Positions 1 through 13,299 of a stretch of DNA of 64,000 bases are shown here, in pieces. How positions within the stretch are numbered: the first letter of the stretch is position 1; each line of letters starts with the position of its first letter. The stretch spans positions 124,001-188,000 of the forward strand of contig NZ_VFMN01000001.1 in NCBI RefSeq assembly GCF_006715055.1. The letters run 5' to 3'. The position numbers and the translations under genes are program-made. Source of the DNA: Lapillicoccus jejuensis (GTDB lineage: Bacteria; Actinomycetota; Actinomycetes; Actinomycetales; Dermatophilaceae). Under the pieces are notes generated by a model that had not been told where the DNA came from, did no database searches, and saw only the letters and a list, made by a program, of their open reading frames with translations.

Positions 1-176
1 GCGACGAGGGCGTCGGCGACGGCGTGCAGCAGCTCGTCCTTGCGGGCCCGGGTCAGCAGGGCCAGGCCGCGCGACGCCGTACGGGCGGCGGTCGCGACCT
101 GCGCGACGTGGGCGACGACCGCGGGGTCGATGGGCGCGACCGGCTCGACGGGGCGCGCGGCGGGGGTGTCGGCCAT
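1..176 (-). CDS. proA: Glutamate-5-semialdehyde dehydrogenase (gamma-glutamyl phosphate reductase), N-terminal fragment
   Basis: Reading leftward from the ATG at 176 gives 58 codons that run off the window. After a short Pro/Ala-rich lead comes a helix of the form ATAARTASRGLALLTRARK followed by DELLHAVADAL. This is the characteristic N-terminal helix of ProA, which reduces gamma-glutamyl phosphate to glutamate semialdehyde in proline synthesis. ProA normally lies directly after proB. Here proB is about 5 kb upstream on the same strand, with five unrelated genes in between. The catalytic cysteine is outside the window, so the call rests on the N-terminus and on context. Confidence 0.8.
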   Translation of the reverse strand, partial: MADTPAARPVEPVAPIDPAVVAHVAQVATAARTASRGLALLTRARKDELLHAVADALV

Positions 177-242
177 ACCTCGCAGGGTACGGCGGCGCCG
201 CGGCGCGCCCCACGCCCTTTCCGAGCGGCGGGACGCGGCCCG

Positions 243-1142
243 TCAGCCGGCGCGCGGGTCGTCGAGGACCTCGCGCCAGCTGTGCTGGGGCTCGAAGCCG
301 ACGAGCCGGCGGGCCTTGTCGATGGAGTAGAACGTGTCGTCGCGGCCCAGCTCCTTGCGGACCTCGACGCCGTCGTAGAACCGCTCGACGACCTCGCTGG
401 TCGTCGCGGCGACGGACATGTCCGCGTTGGCGACGTTGAAGACCTCGTACCCCAGACCGTCGGTGAGCAGGCAGCGCTGGACCATGAGGCCGAGGTCGCG
501 CACGTCGATGTAGGCGAAGATGTTGCGGCGGCGCGTGGCGGGGTCCTGCAGGTAGGCGGGGAACTTCTGCTCGTACTCGTGCGGCTCGATGACGTTGTTG
601 ATCCGCAGCCCGTAGACGTCGCGGCCGGTGCGCGACTGGATCCCGCGGGCGGTGACCTCGCCCGAGACCTTGGACTGGGCGTAGGCGTCCTCGGGGACCG
701 TCGGGTGCTCCTCGTCGACGGGGACGTAGAGCGGCTTGCGCTCGCCCTGGGCGAAGCAGACGCCGTACGTCGTCTCGGAGGAGGCGAAGACCACCTTGGG
801 GATGCCGAGGCGGGCGGCCGCTTCGAGGACGTTGAAGGTGCTGACGACGTTGGTGGCGTAGGTGCGGGTGTCGGCCATCTTGAGGATGGCGGGGATCGCG
901 GCGAAGTGGACGACGGCGTCGTACGACGGCTTCTCGGGCAGGTCGAGCTCGTCGCCGTTGGCGAGGCCGGCGAGCGCGGAGTACGTCTCCCCCGCGTCGG
1001 TGAGGTCGACGGTGAGGTCCTGGACTCCCGTGTGGCCGAGCGGGACGAGGTCGGCGTTGGTGACCTGGTGGCCCTGGGCGGCGAGGTACGGGGCGACGTG
1101 GCGACCGGCCTTGCCGCTGCCTCCGGTGAAGAAGATGCGCAT
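243..1142 (-). CDS. NAD(P)-dependent epimerase/dehydratase (extended SDR family)
   Basis: A 299-residue protein starting MRIFFTGGSGKAGRH, a Rossmann nucleotide-binding motif at the very N-terminus. A catalytic YxxxK is visible in AYAQSKVSGE near residue 160, preceded by a TTYGV segment with the usual Ser/Thr. Length and motifs match extended short-chain dehydrogenases that act on nucleotide sugars or uronates. The exact substrate cannot be told. It is the last gene of a five-gene minus-strand cassette (glycosyltransferase, two methyltransferases, toroid protein) and starts about 10 bases after the preceding methyltransferase stop, so sugar modification is a reasonable inference. Confidence 0.85.
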   Translation of the reverse strand: MRIFFTGGSGKAGRHVAPYLAAQGHQVTNADLVPLGHTGVQDLTVDLTDAGETYSALAGLANGDELDLPEKPSYDAVVHFAAIPAILKMADTRTYATNVVSTFNVLEAAARLGIPKVVFASSETTYGVCFAQGERKPLYVPVDEEHPTVPEDAYAQSKVSGEVTARGIQSRTGRDVYGLRINNVIEPHEYEQKFPAYLQDPATRRRNIFAYIDVRDLGLMVQRCLLTDGLGYEVFNVANADMSVAATTSEVVERFYDGVEVRKELGRDDTFYSIDKARRLVGFEPQHSWREVLDDPRAG

Positions 1143-1151
1143 GGCGGGGCC

Positions 1152-4881
<3,730 letters not shown>

Positions 4882-4961
4882 GCGGACCCCTCCTCCCCGT
4901 GCACCGGCCCGGTCCGGCCGTTACCGGTGGGTAGCCCTGATCCAACCACGGGCGACCTACT

Positions 4962-5025
4962 CGAATCGGATTCGGTCCGCTCGGCTCGGGTCGTGACGGG
5001 AGCCGAGTGGGCCGACTCCGATTCG
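4962..5025. repeat. Palindromic element, family A, copy 1 (intergenic)
   Basis: Outer arms CGAATCGGATTCG (4962-4974) and CGACTCCGATTCG (5013-5025) pair with one mismatch. Inner arms CTCGGCTCG and the matching GAGCCGAG lie between them. A near-identical element is at 32517-32580, inside the DUF58 gene. The element is in the 5' leader of the glycosyltransferase gene. Confidence 0.85.
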
Positions 5026-5042
5026 GGTCGGCTCCCCGGGCG

Positions 5043-5114
5043 GACTTGACGCAGCGTCGAGCCGCTTGACGCGGGGTGCACCCTGCGTCAAGCGGCATGA
5101 CGCTGCGTCAAGTC
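5043..5114. terminator. Long inverted repeat downstream of proB (probable terminator)
   Basis: Two 30-base arms (5043-5072 and 5085-5114) match at 28 positions around a 12-base loop. Each arm is built from TTGACGC/GCAGCGTC modules. A further GACGCTGCGTCGAG copy lies at 5131-5144. The structure sits 60 bases after the proB stop and before the glycosyltransferase promoter region. It should separate proB transcription from the cassette and from proA. Confidence 0.7.
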
Positions 5115-5172
5115 CCCCGCAGCGCAGCATGACGCTGCGTCGAGCACGCCCGAGCCCGTACGACGTCGCGCG

Positions 5173-6279
5173 CTACAGCAGGACGAGGTCGTCGCGGTGG
5201 ACGACCTCCCGCTCGTACTGCTGACCGAGGTCGCGGGCGAGGGCCTTGGTGGAGCGGCCGAGCATCGGCGGCAGCTCGTCGGAGGCGTAGTTGACCAGGC
5301 CGCGGGCGACGGCGCGGCCGTCGGCGTCGACGAGGTCGACCGGGTCGCCCTCGCCGAACGAGCCCTCGACGGCCGTGATGCCCGCCGGCAGCAGCGACTT
5401 GCGGCGGCCCACGACCGCACCGACGGCGCCGTCGTCGAGGACCAGCCGGCCGCGCGGGGTCGTCGCGTGCGCCAGCCACAGCAGCCGCGACGGCCGGGGC
5501 GAGCCGGTCGGGAGGAACACCGTGCCGACCTCGTCGCCGGCCAGGGCCTCCCCCGCCTTCTCGGCGGACGTCAGCACCGTCGTGATGCCGGCCGCCGTCG
5601 CGATGCCGGCGGCCTCGATCTTCGTCGTCATGCCGCCGGTGCCGACCTTCGAGCCCGACCCCTTGACGACGACGCCGTCGAGGTCGGCCGGTCCGGCGAC
5701 GACCTCCAGCCGCCGCGCGCCCGGCCGCGAGGGCGGGCCGTCGTACAGCGCGTCGACGTCGGAGAGGAGCACGAGCGCGTCGGCGTGCACGAGGTGGGCG
5801 ACGAGCGCGGCCAGTCGGTCGTTGTCGCCGAAGCGGATCTCGTGGGTCGCGACGGTGTCGTTCTCGTTGACGACCGGCACGGTCCCGAGGTCGAGCAGCC
5901 GGTCGAGGGTGCGCCGGGCGTTGGCGTAGTGCGCGCGCCGCGTGACGTCGTCCGCGGTGAGCAGCACCTGCCCCACGGTCAGCCCGTGCCCGCCGAACGC
6001 GGACTGGTACGCCGCCACGAGCGCCCCCTGCCCGACGCTGGCCGCCGCCTGCTGCGTGGCGAGGTCACGCGGGCGCGTCGCCAGCCCCAGCGGACCCAGC
6101 CCGGCGGCGATGGCCCCCGACGAGACGAGCACGACCGAGGTCCCGGCCAGCCGCCGCGCCGCGACGGCGTCGACGAGCGCCACCAGCCGGGCGGCGTCGA
6201 TCCGGCCGTCCGGGCCGGTCAGCGACGACGAGCCGACCTTGACGACGACCCGCCGGGCCGCGACGACCGCGTCGCGCAC
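5173..6279 (-). CDS. proB: Glutamate 5-kinase
   Basis: 368 residues. The amino-acid-kinase domain spans about residues 8-255, with VVKVGSSSLTG at the start, VLVSSGAIAAG, the VVNENDTVATHEIRFGDND block that binds glutamate, and a KVGTGGMTTKIEAA segment near 215. A C-terminal PUA domain follows (about 275-355, containing RGLVNYASDEL). It phosphorylates glutamate in the first step of proline synthesis. It starts 3 bases after the obg stop (positions 6283-6285) on the same strand, so it is co-transcribed with obg. proA does not follow directly, as it usually does. Confidence 0.97.
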   Translation of the reverse strand: MRDAVVAARRVVVKVGSSSLTGPDGRIDAARLVALVDAVAARRLAGTSVVLVSSGAIAAGLGPLGLATRPRDLATQQAAASVGQGALVAAYQSAFGGHGLTVGQVLLTADDVTRRAHYANARRTLDRLLDLGTVPVVNENDTVATHEIRFGDNDRLAALVAHLVHADALVLLSDVDALYDGPPSRPGARRLEVVAGPADLDGVVVKGSGSKVGTGGMTTKIEAAGIATAAGITTVLTSAEKAGEALAGDEVGTVFLPTGSPRPSRLLWLAHATTPRGRLVLDDGAVGAVVGRRKSLLPAGITAVEGSFGEGDPVDLVDADGRAVARGLVNYASDELPPMLGRSTKALARDLGQQYEREVVHRDDLVLL

Positions 6280-6282
6280 CGC

Positions 6283-7806
6283 TCAGTCCTCGTCGTCGCC
6301 GCGCGCCGTGGCCCAGTGACCGGCGCGGCGCTCGGCCTCGAGCTCGGCCTGGGTGGCCTGCCGGGCGACGTAGCGGTCGCGGGCGGCCTCGCGCTTCTCC
6401 CGGGCCGTACGACGCTCGTTGGGGTCGACCCGCAGGTCGCTCCCGCGGGGGCCGAGCAGCTCCGCCCCCGCGGCCATCGTCGGCTCCCAGTCGAAGACGA
6501 CGGCGTCGTCGGCCGCGCCGATGAGGACGGTGTCACCGGCGACGGCGCCCGCCTTGACGAGCGCGTCCTCGATGCCGAGCCGGTTGAGCCGGTCGGCGAG
6601 GTAGCCGACGGCCTCGTCGTTGGAGAAGTCGGTCTGGCGGACCCAGCGGGTCGGGCGCTCGCCGACGACGCGGTACGCGACCCCGTCGCCCACCTGCTCC
6701 TTGCGGATGACGAAGCCGGAGTCGTCGACCGCGCGGGGGCGCAGGACGATCCGGCGCGGCGCGACCTCGGGGGCCTCGGCCCGGGCCTGGGCGACGAGCC
6801 GGGCGAGGGCGAAGGACAGCTCGCGCAGCCCGGTGCGGGCGACGGCGGAGACGACGTGGACCTCGAGCCCGCGCGCCTCGAGGTCGGGGCGGACCATCTC
6901 GGCCAGCTCCTGTGCCTCGGGCACGTCGGCCTTGTTGAGGACGACGACGCGGGTGCGCTCGGCGAGCGGCCGACCACCGAGGTCGGCGTCGGGGACGTAG
7001 AGCGACAGCTCGTTCTCGATGACGTCGAGGTCGGTCATCGGGTCCCGGCCCGGCTCGAGGGTCGCGCAGTCGACGACGTGGACGAGGACCGAGCAGCGCT
7101 CGACGTGGCGCAGGAACTCCAGTCCCAGCCCGCGCCCCTCGTGGGCGCCGGGGATGAGCCCGGGGACGTCGGCGACCGTGTAGCGCTCGTCGCCGGCGGT
7201 GACGACGCCGAGGTTCGGCACCAGCGTGGTGAAGGGGTAGTCGGCGATCTTCGGCCGGGCGGCGGACAGCACCGACACGAGGGAGGACTTGCCCGCCGAG
7301 GGGAAGCCGATGAGCGCGACGTCGGCGAGCGACTTCAGCTCGAGAGTGACGTCGAGGACGTCGCCGGGCTCGCCGAGGAGGGCGAAGCCGGGCGCCTTGC
7401 GGCGCGGCGACGACAGCGCCTTGTTGCCGAGGCCTCCGCGGCCACCGCGGGCGATGACGTGCTCGCTGCCCTCACCGACGAGGTCGACGACGATCCGGCC
7501 GTCGGCGTCCTTGACGACGGTGCCGTCGGGCACCGGCAGGACGAGGTCCTCGCCGTCGGCGCCGTTGCGCTCGTCGCCGGCGCCGGGCTTGCCGTTGGGC
7601 GCGGAGCGGTGCGGGTGGCGGTGGTAGTCCAGCAGCGTCGTCGACTGCGCGTCGACGCGCAGGACGACCGAGCCACCGCGGCCGCCGTTGCCGCCGTCGG
7701 GCCCGCCCAGCGGCTTGAACTTCTCGCGCCGCACCGAGGCGACGCCGTGCCCGCCGTCACCCGCGCTCACGTGGAGGACGACGCGGTCCACGAAGGTGGT
7801 GGCCAT
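6283..7806 (-). CDS. obg: Obg/CgtA family GTPase
   Basis: 507 residues. The glycine-rich OBG fold covers about residues 1-158 ([23 protein letters not shown]). The G domain has [10 protein letters not shown] (about 168-177), DVPGLIPGA and NKAD. An OCT domain follows near 350-430 ([20 protein letters not shown]) and then an acidic/basic C-terminal tail, as in actinobacterial Obg. It is an essential ribosome-associated GTPase. It is separated from rpmA by a strong hairpin and followed at once by proB. Confidence 0.97.
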   Translation of the reverse strand: MATTFVDRVVLHVSAGDGGHGVASVRREKFKPLGGPDGGNGGRGGSVVLRVDAQSTTLLDYHRHPHRSAPNGKPGAGDERNGADGEDLVLPVPDGTVVKDADGRIVVDLVGEGSEHVIARGGRGGLGNKALSSPRRKAPGFALLGEPGDVLDVTLELKSLADVALIGFPSAGKSSLVSVLSAARPKIADYPFTTLVPNLGVVTAGDERYTVADVPGLIPGAHEGRGLGLEFLRHVERCSVLVHVVDCATLEPGRDPMTDLDVIENELSLYVPDADLGGRPLAERTRVVVLNKADVPEAQELAEMVRPDLEARGLEVHVVSAVARTGLRELSFALARLVAQARAEAPEVAPRRIVLRPRAVDDSGFVIRKEQVGDGVAYRVVGERPTRWVRQTDFSNDEAVGYLADRLNRLGIEDALVKAGAVAGDTVLIGAADDAVVFDWEPTMAAGAELLGPRGSDLRVDPNERRTAREKREAARDRYVARQATQAELEAERRAGHWATARGDDED

Positions 7807-7895
7807 GTGTCTGCTCCTGCGGTCGGGGGGCGGGTCGCCGTACGGCGTCCTGCGGGTCGTGCTGAGGGGGTGGCTCCCGGTCTCCCGGGACGCCG

Positions 7896-7932
7896 CGACG
7901 GGGCGGGCCGTGTCGGCCCGCCCCGTCGCGTG
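7896..7932. terminator. Perfect 16-bp hairpin between rpmA and obg
   Basis: CGCGACGGGGCGGGCC (7896-7911), loop GTGTC, then the exact complement (7917-7932). It lies between the rpmA stop and the obg start on the minus strand, without a following T-tract, as is common for actinobacterial terminators. It may attenuate rather than fully stop read-through into obg. Confidence 0.65.
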
Positions 7933-7975
7933 ATGCTGCGTGGTCTCGCTCGCGCGAGGTGGTGTGCGGTGAGGC

Positions 7976-8251
7976 TCAGGCCTCGACCGGCTCGGCCACC
8001 TGCGGCTGCTCGATGTTGACGGTCTTGCGGCCGCGCTTGGAGCCGAACTTCACGGCGCCGGCGACGAGCGCGAACAGCGTGTCGTCCTTGCCGCGGCCGA
8101 CACCCTCGCCGGGGTGGAAGTGCGTGCCGCGCTGGCGGACGATGATCTCGCCGGCCTTGACGACCTGGCCGCCGAACCGCTTGACGCCGAGGTACTGGGC
8201 GTTGGAGTCACGACCGTTGCGGGTCGAGGACGCACCCTTCTTGTGTGCCAT
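7976..8251 (-). CDS. rpmA: 50S ribosomal protein L27
   Basis: 91 residues starting [20 protein letters not shown], with the conserved [20 protein letters not shown] and the [13 protein letters not shown] core. The N-terminus begins directly with AHKKG, so there is no cleavable N-terminal extension of the Firmicutes type. It follows rplU by about 40 bases, giving the standard L21-L27-Obg order. Confidence 0.98.
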   Translation of the reverse strand: MAHKKGASSTRNGRDSNAQYLGVKRFGGQVVKAGEIIVRQRGTHFHPGEGVGRGKDDTLFALVAGAVKFGSKRGRKTVNIEQPQVAEPVEA

Positions 8252-8293
8252 GTCTTAGTGCCTGCCTTCGTGACGGGATGGAGAGGGGGAGCC

Positions 8294-8602
8294 TCAGGCC
8301 TCGATGGCCGTGACCTTGACCTGGGTCAGGTGCTGGCGGTGACCCTGGCGCTTGCGGTAGCCGGTCTTGTTCTTGAACTTGAGGATCGTGATCTTCGGGC
8401 CCTTGGCGGGCTTGACGACCTCGGCGGTGACCTTGGCCTTGGCCAGCGCGGACGAGTCGGTGGTCACGACGCCCCCGTCGACGAGGAGCAGCGGCGTGAG
8501 GTCGACGCTGTCTCCGGCGGCACCGGGCACCTTGTCGATGAGGAGGACGTCACCCACGGAGACCTTCTCCTGGCGTCCACCTGCGCGAACGATCGCGTAC
8601 AC
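8294..8602 (-). CDS. rplU: 50S ribosomal protein L21
   Basis: 102 residues from GTG 8602, preceded by GGAGAGAG at a suitable distance. This start gives the family-typical N-terminus [20 protein letters not shown], whereas the longer frame adds 17 non-conserved residues. The conserved C-terminal [21 protein letters not shown] is present. First gene of the rplU-rpmA-obg-proB run. Confidence 0.97.
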   Translation of the reverse strand: MYAIVRAGGRQEKVSVGDVLLIDKVPGAAGDSVDLTPLLLVDGGVVTTDSSALAKAKVTAEVVKPAKGPKITILKFKNKTGYRKRQGHRQHLTQVKVTAIEA

Positions 8603-8815
8603 GTCGAGCTCACTCTCTCCAGTCGGTCGCCGTGAAGCGGCCGGTGTTGTCATGGTGGTGCACGCTCTCGTGGACCGTCACGTAGCGCCGGCTCCGGCAT
8701 CCGCTCGACGTCTCAGGGAGGCGTCGGGCAGGCCGCGAGGACCGGGGCACAGATCGGTGGGCGCACCGAGGGTCAAGAGTACCGGGACCGGTCGCGTGCG
8801 ACCAAACCGGCGAGG

Positions 8816-11800
8816 TCACGACGACGTCTCCGCACCGTCCGTCGGCGCCGGCGGCCCGGCCGGGGCGACGACCCGTCCCCGGCGACGACGTGCGCGGGGC
8901 TGGGGCTCGGGCTGGGGCTCCGGCTCCGGTGCGGCCGCGGTCTCGACGACCTCGGCGGTCTCGGGGGCCTCGGGAGCCTCGGGAGCCTCGGGCGCCTCGG
9001 GAGCCTCGGGGGCCTCGGCCGTCGTGTCGGCCGCCTCGAGCACCTCGGCCACGGCCTGCTCGACCGCGGCGGTCAGCTCGGCGTCGGCGTGGTCGCCGGC
9101 GTCGACCGACCCCGCCCCGTCGTCCGGCACTCCCCCGGTCGCCTTGAGGGCGGCGGCGTGCGCCGCGGCGGCGATCTGCGCGGGCGTGGGTCCGCCGGCG
9201 GCCTTGGCCGGCTCGGGCGCCGGCTCCTTGCGGCGCGAGCGCGACGAGCGGCTCGTCGTACCGCCGCCGTTGCCGTTGCCCCCGTTGCCGCCGTTGTTGC
9301 CGTTGCCGCCGTTCGCGGACCCGCCCTGACCGTGCTGGTGGCCGTCGTGGTCCCCGGAGTGGCCGCGGTCGACGGGCTCGGTGTGGACGATGATGCCGCG
9401 CCCGTGGCAGGCGTCGCACGGCTCGGAGAAGACCTCGATGAGCCCCGACCCGACCCGCTTGCGGGTCATCTGGACCAGGCCGAGCGAGGTGACCTCGGCG
9501 ACCTGGTGCTTGGTCCGGTCGCGCCCGAGGCACTCGAGCAGCCGGCGCACGACGAGATCGCGGTTGGCCTCGAGGACCATGTCGATGAAGTCGACGACGA
9601 TGATGCCGCCGATGTCGCGCAGCCGGAGCTGGCGGACGATCTCCTCCGCGGCCTCGATGTTGTTCTTGGTGACCGTCTCCTCGAGGTTGCCCCCGGACCC
9701 GACGAACTTGCCGGTGTTGACGTCGACGACGGTCATCGCCTCGGTGCGGTCGATGACGAGCGACCCGCCGGACGGCAGCCAGACCTTGCGGTCCATCGCC
9801 TTGGCCAGCTGCTCGTCGACGCGGTGGTGCGTGAAGAGATCCTGCTCCCCCGTCCACCGGGTGACCCGGTCGGCGAGGTCGGGCGCGACGGAGCCGACGT
9901 AGTCGGACACCTCGTCCCACGCCTGCTGACCCGCGACGACGAGCGAGGTGAAGTCCTCGTTGAACACGTCGCGGATGACCCGGACGGTGAGGTCGGGCTC
10001 GCCGTGCAGGAGCAGCGGGGCGGAGCCGCCCTTGCCCTTGCCCCGGCCCTTGCCGTTCCCGGCGGCCTCGGCCTTGGCCTGGATCTCCTCCCAGGTGCGG
10101 GTGAGCCGCTCGACGTCGGCGCGCAGCTCCTCCTCGGAGGCGCCCTCGGCGGCGGTGCGCACGATGACGCCCGCCGAGTCCGGCACGACCTCCTTGAGGA
10201 TCCGCTTGAGGCGCGCCCGCTCGGTGTCGGGCAGCTTGCGCGAGATCCCGGTCATCGAGCTGTCCGGCACGTAGACCAGGTAGCGGCCCGGCAGCGAGAT
10301 CTGGGAGGTCAGGCGAGCGCCCTTGTGGCCGATCGGGTCCTTGGTCACCTGGACCAGGACGCTCTGGCCGGAGCTGAGCGCGTGCTCGATCCGCTTGGGC
10401 TGACCCGAGCCGAGCCCGGCGGCGTCCCAGTTCACCTCGCCGGCGTAGAGCACGGCGTTGCGGCCCTTGCCGATGTCGACGAAGGCGGCCTCCATCGACG
10501 GCAGGACGTTCTGGACGCGGCCGAGGTAGATGTTGCCGGCCATCGAGACGTTGGTCTCGCGCGAGATGTAGTGCTCGACGAGGACCCCGTCCTCGAGGAC
10601 CCCGATCTGGGTGCGCGAGTCGCGCTCGCGGACGACCATGACCCGCTCGACGCTCTCGCGCCGGGCGAGGAACTCGGCCTCGGTGATGACCGTACGACGC
10701 CGCCCGGCCTCCCGGCCCTCGCGGCGGCGCTGCTTCTTCGCCTCGAGCCGGGTCGAGCCCTTGACGCCAATCACCTCGTCGCGCGCGGCGCGCGGCTCCC
10801 GGACCCGGGTGGTCACGCCTGGCTCGTCGGCCGCGGCGTCGCCCGCGCCCGAGCCACCGCGACGACGACGGCGGGTACGACGCCGGCTGCCGCCCGCGCC
10901 CTCGCCCGCCTCGTCGGAGGTCTCGTCGTCCGAGGCCTCGGCGGCGTCGCCGCCGGTCTGGTCCGCGGGCTCGGTCGCCGCCTGCGCAGCCGCCCCGGAC
11001 GAGCGCGAACCGCGCCGGCGGCGGGAGCGGCCGGTGGTCGGCGCGGGCTCGCCCTCGCCGGCGTCGGCGGTGCCGGGGGTGCCGGGGGTGTCGGAGGCGT
11101 CGGAGGTGCCGGAGGCGTCGGCGCTGTCGGCGCTGTCGGCGCTGTCGGCGCCCGTGGCGGTCCGAGCAGTGGCGGTCGTCCCGCCGTCCGTCGAGCCGGG
11201 CTCGGTGTCGCCCTGGTCCGCGGCGTCGTCCGCGCCCTGGTCACCGGAGCCGCCACGCCCGCGGCGGCCCTTGCCGCCACGGCGGCGACGGCGCCGCGGC
11301 TGGTCGCCGCCGTCGTGGCCCTCGCTGTCGTCCTGGTCGTCCTGGTCGGCCTGCCCGGTGCCCTCGTCCGACGGGGCGGGCGCGCTCTGCGCGGAGTCCG
11401 CGGTGCCGGTGGTCGGCGCCGTGGCGGCGACCTCCTCCTCGGCGACGGGCGTCGGCTGGCTCACGGGCGAGGACGCCCGGCGGGAGCGGCGACGGGTCGG
11501 CGGGGCCTGGAAGACGACGCCCAGCGACGCGGCCGGCGCCTCGTCGGCGGTCGCCGACTCCTCGACGACCTCCGCGACCGGCTCATCGGCGAGCTCCTCG
11601 TCCGGCTCCTCGGGGGCGACCTGCGCCGCGACGTCGTCCGGGACGCCGGCCTCGAGGGTGGCGTCGGCGACGGTGGCCCAGTCCTGCTCCGCGGAGACGA
11701 CCCCCGCGGCGGTCGTGGGCTCGGGCTGGGTCTCGGGCTGGGGCTCGGGAGCGGCCACCGGGGCGGTCGCCTTGCGGCTCGCGCGCTTGCGCGGCGTGCG

Positions 11801-12169
11801 CTTGGCGGCGGGCGCGGCCGCCTCGGCGGCCGGCTCGGCCGGGCTCTCGGCCGGGCTCTCGACCGGGCTCCCGACGAGGCTCTCGGCAGGGGCCTGGGCG
11901 GGTGCCTCGGCAGCGGCCGTGGCGGCGGCCGGGGCGGCGGCGGCCTTCTTCGCCGCCCGCTTGCGCGGGGCGGCCTTCTTCGCGGGCGCCTCGGCGCCGT
12001 CGGCCGCGGCGGCGGCCTTCTTGGTCGCCCGCTTGCGCGGGGCGGCCTTCTTGGCGGGCGCCTCGGCCTGCTCGGCGGGCGGCTGCCACTCCCCCGTCCA
12101 GAAGGTCTGCTCCCCGGTGTCGGGGGTTCCCTGCTGGTCCTGCGGGGTCTGCTCGTTCTCGGACGCCAT
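8816..12169 (-). CDS. rne: Ribonuclease E/G family protein
   Basis: About 1117 residues from ATG 12169 (GGAGAGG upstream). Residues 1-500 are disordered and Ala/Pro/Lys-rich, with repeated AKKAAPRKRA-like blocks resembling histone H1 tails and several Arg-rich and Asp-rich runs. An S1 domain begins near 540 (GNIYLGRVQNVLPSMEAAFV). The catalytic core has TVVDVNTGKFVGSGGN near 813 and GGIIVVDFIDM with the second metal-binding aspartate. The zinc-link CDACHGRG is near 920. The C-terminal tail has Asn/Gly repeats and a tandem APE run. It processes rRNA and mRNA. The long tails on both sides of the core fit actinobacterial RNase E. Confidence 0.95.
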   Translation of the reverse strand: MASENEQTPQDQQGTPDTGEQTFWTGEWQPPAEQAEAPAKKAAPRKRATKKAAAAADGAEAPAKKAAPRKRAAKKAAAAPAAATAAAEAPAQAPAESLVGSPVESPAESPAEPAAEAAAPAAKRTPRKRASRKATAPVAAPEPQPETQPEPTTAAGVVSAEQDWATVADATLEAGVPDDVAAQVAPEEPDEELADEPVAEVVEESATADEAPAASLGVVFQAPPTRRRSRRASSPVSQPTPVAEEEVAATAPTTGTADSAQSAPAPSDEGTGQADQDDQDDSEGHDGGDQPRRRRRRGGKGRRGRGGSGDQGADDAADQGDTEPGSTDGGTTATARTATGADSADSADSADASGTSDASDTPGTPGTADAGEGEPAPTTGRSRRRRGSRSSGAAAQAATEPADQTGGDAAEASDDETSDEAGEGAGGSRRRTRRRRRGGSGAGDAAADEPGVTTRVREPRAARDEVIGVKGSTRLEAKKQRRREGREAGRRRTVITEAEFLARRESVERVMVVRERDSRTQIGVLEDGVLVEHYISRETNVSMAGNIYLGRVQNVLPSMEAAFVDIGKGRNAVLYAGEVNWDAAGLGSGQPKRIEHALSSGQSVLVQVTKDPIGHKGARLTSQISLPGRYLVYVPDSSMTGISRKLPDTERARLKRILKEVVPDSAGVIVRTAAEGASEEELRADVERLTRTWEEIQAKAEAAGNGKGRGKGKGGSAPLLLHGEPDLTVRVIRDVFNEDFTSLVVAGQQAWDEVSDYVGSVAPDLADRVTRWTGEQDLFTHHRVDEQLAKAMDRKVWLPSGGSLVIDRTEAMTVVDVNTGKFVGSGGNLEETVTKNNIEAAEEIVRQLRLRDIGGIIVVDFIDMVLEANRDLVVRRLLECLGRDRTKHQVAEVTSLGLVQMTRKRVGSGLIEVFSEPCDACHGRGIIVHTEPVDRGHSGDHDGHQHGQGGSANGGNGNNGGNGGNGNGGGTTSRSSRSRRKEPAPEPAKAAGGPTPAQIAAAAHAAALKATGGVPDDGAGSVDAGDHADAELTAAVEQAVAEVLEAADTTAEAPEAPEAPEAPEAPEAPETAEVVETAAAPEPEPQPEPQPRARRRRGRVVAPAGPPAPTDGAETSS

Positions 12170-12330
12170 CGGGCGATCCTCTCCGGCGCCACCCGGCGAC
12201 GGACCCACACCGGGGGCCCGTGGGCCCCGTCCCTCTCCGTGCGTGCCGATCAGGTGCTCGTCCTGCGGCGGGTGCCGGGGACGGAAGTCGTGTGGTGCGG
12301 AGGGCCGGCTCGCGGAGTGCGCGGCACCGG

Positions 12331-13125
12331 TCAGCCGCCGACGGCCTCCTGCGTGGTGGCCAACGGGTCGGTCACCTCGTGGTGCGCGTCCAGCGGACCC
12401 TGGGCCAGTCGGGTCACCAGGGGTGACACCGGCGGCTGCAGGGCCGCGACGGTGCGCAGCGCGGTCAGCAGGTCGTCGGGCCGGACGACAGGTGTGGTGT
12501 GCCGTACGACCGCCGTCAGTATCGCACACGGCCCCTCACCGACCGGTAGGCCGACCACCGTGTCCCCACCCGCCGTGACGGCCTCCCGCGTCGTCACCTC
12601 GAGCCGGACGACGGCCGAGCGGACGTCGAAGGTGCGGTCCCCCGTCTTGACGCGCCGGGTGACGAGCACCTCGTCCCGCTCGAGCAGCCCCGCGACGGCG
12701 CTCTCGAGGTCGGCCGCGTCCAGCCCCGGGAAGGCGACGACCCAGTGGCTGGCCTGCAACCGGTCGGCGAGCGCGCCGGGGGCGGCCTCGACGACCCGGA
12801 CGACGTCGAGGCCGGGCGGGAGCGCCTCGTCGAGCGCCGCGCGCAGCGCCTCCGGGTCGACGCGCGCGGTGACCGCGATCTCGACGTACTCGGCCTCGCT
12901 GGCCGTCCCGGTCGGCGCCGCGTTGGCGTAGCTGATCCGCGGGTGCGGGTGGAAGCCGGCGCTGAAGGCCATCGGCACCCCGGCCCGGCGCAGCGCCCGC
13001 TCGAGGGCGCGCTGGAAGTCGCGGGTGGAGGAGAATCGCAGCCGGCCGCGCTTGGCGTAGCGGATCCGCAGCTTCTGGACGGCCGGCTCGGGCGCCGGTC
13101 CTTCGGGGACGCGCTGTCGAGCCAT
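12331..13125 (-). CDS. TIGR03936/DUF2344 family radical-SAM-associated protein
   Basis: 264 residues from ATG 13125. The block VQKLRIRYAKRGRLRFSSTR, followed by a segment containing AGFHPHPRISYANAAPTG, is diagnostic of the DUF2344 family. In many actinobacteria this protein is encoded next to a B12-binding radical-SAM protein (TIGR03960) and upstream of rne. Here rne follows as expected, but the other side is a divergent phosphoesterase gene and no radical-SAM gene is in the window. The function is unknown; the partnership suggests tRNA or rRNA modification, which is inference. Confidence 0.85.
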   Translation of the reverse strand: MARQRVPEGPAPEPAVQKLRIRYAKRGRLRFSSTRDFQRALERALRRAGVPMAFSAGFHPHPRISYANAAPTGTASEAEYVEIAVTARVDPEALRAALDEALPPGLDVVRVVEAAPGALADRLQASHWVVAFPGLDAADLESAVAGLLERDEVLVTRRVKTGDRTFDVRSAVVRLEVTTREAVTAGGDTVVGLPVGEGPCAILTAVVRHTTPVVRPDDLLTALRTVAALQPPVSPLVTRLAQGPLDAHHEVTDPLATTQEAVGG

Positions 13126-13299
13126 GGCGGCAGCGTACGGCGCCCCGCGGTGGCGCACGCCGGGCCCCCGCGTGCAACGGCGGGCGGTCGGGGACGCGTT
13201 CGGCACCCATGGCGCTCACAGGTTGTTACCGTCTCCCATCCGCTCGGGGGCGACGGCCTCACCGCGCCGCCCGGGACCCGCCGAACGACGAGGCGCCCC

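Noticed and set aside
9089-12931. 1280-codon open frame on the plus strand opposite rne
   Set aside because: It mirrors the low-complexity GC-rich rne tails. The minus-strand frame carries S1, catalytic and zinc motifs and is clearly real, while the plus frame is a Gly/Arg/Val-rich shadow.
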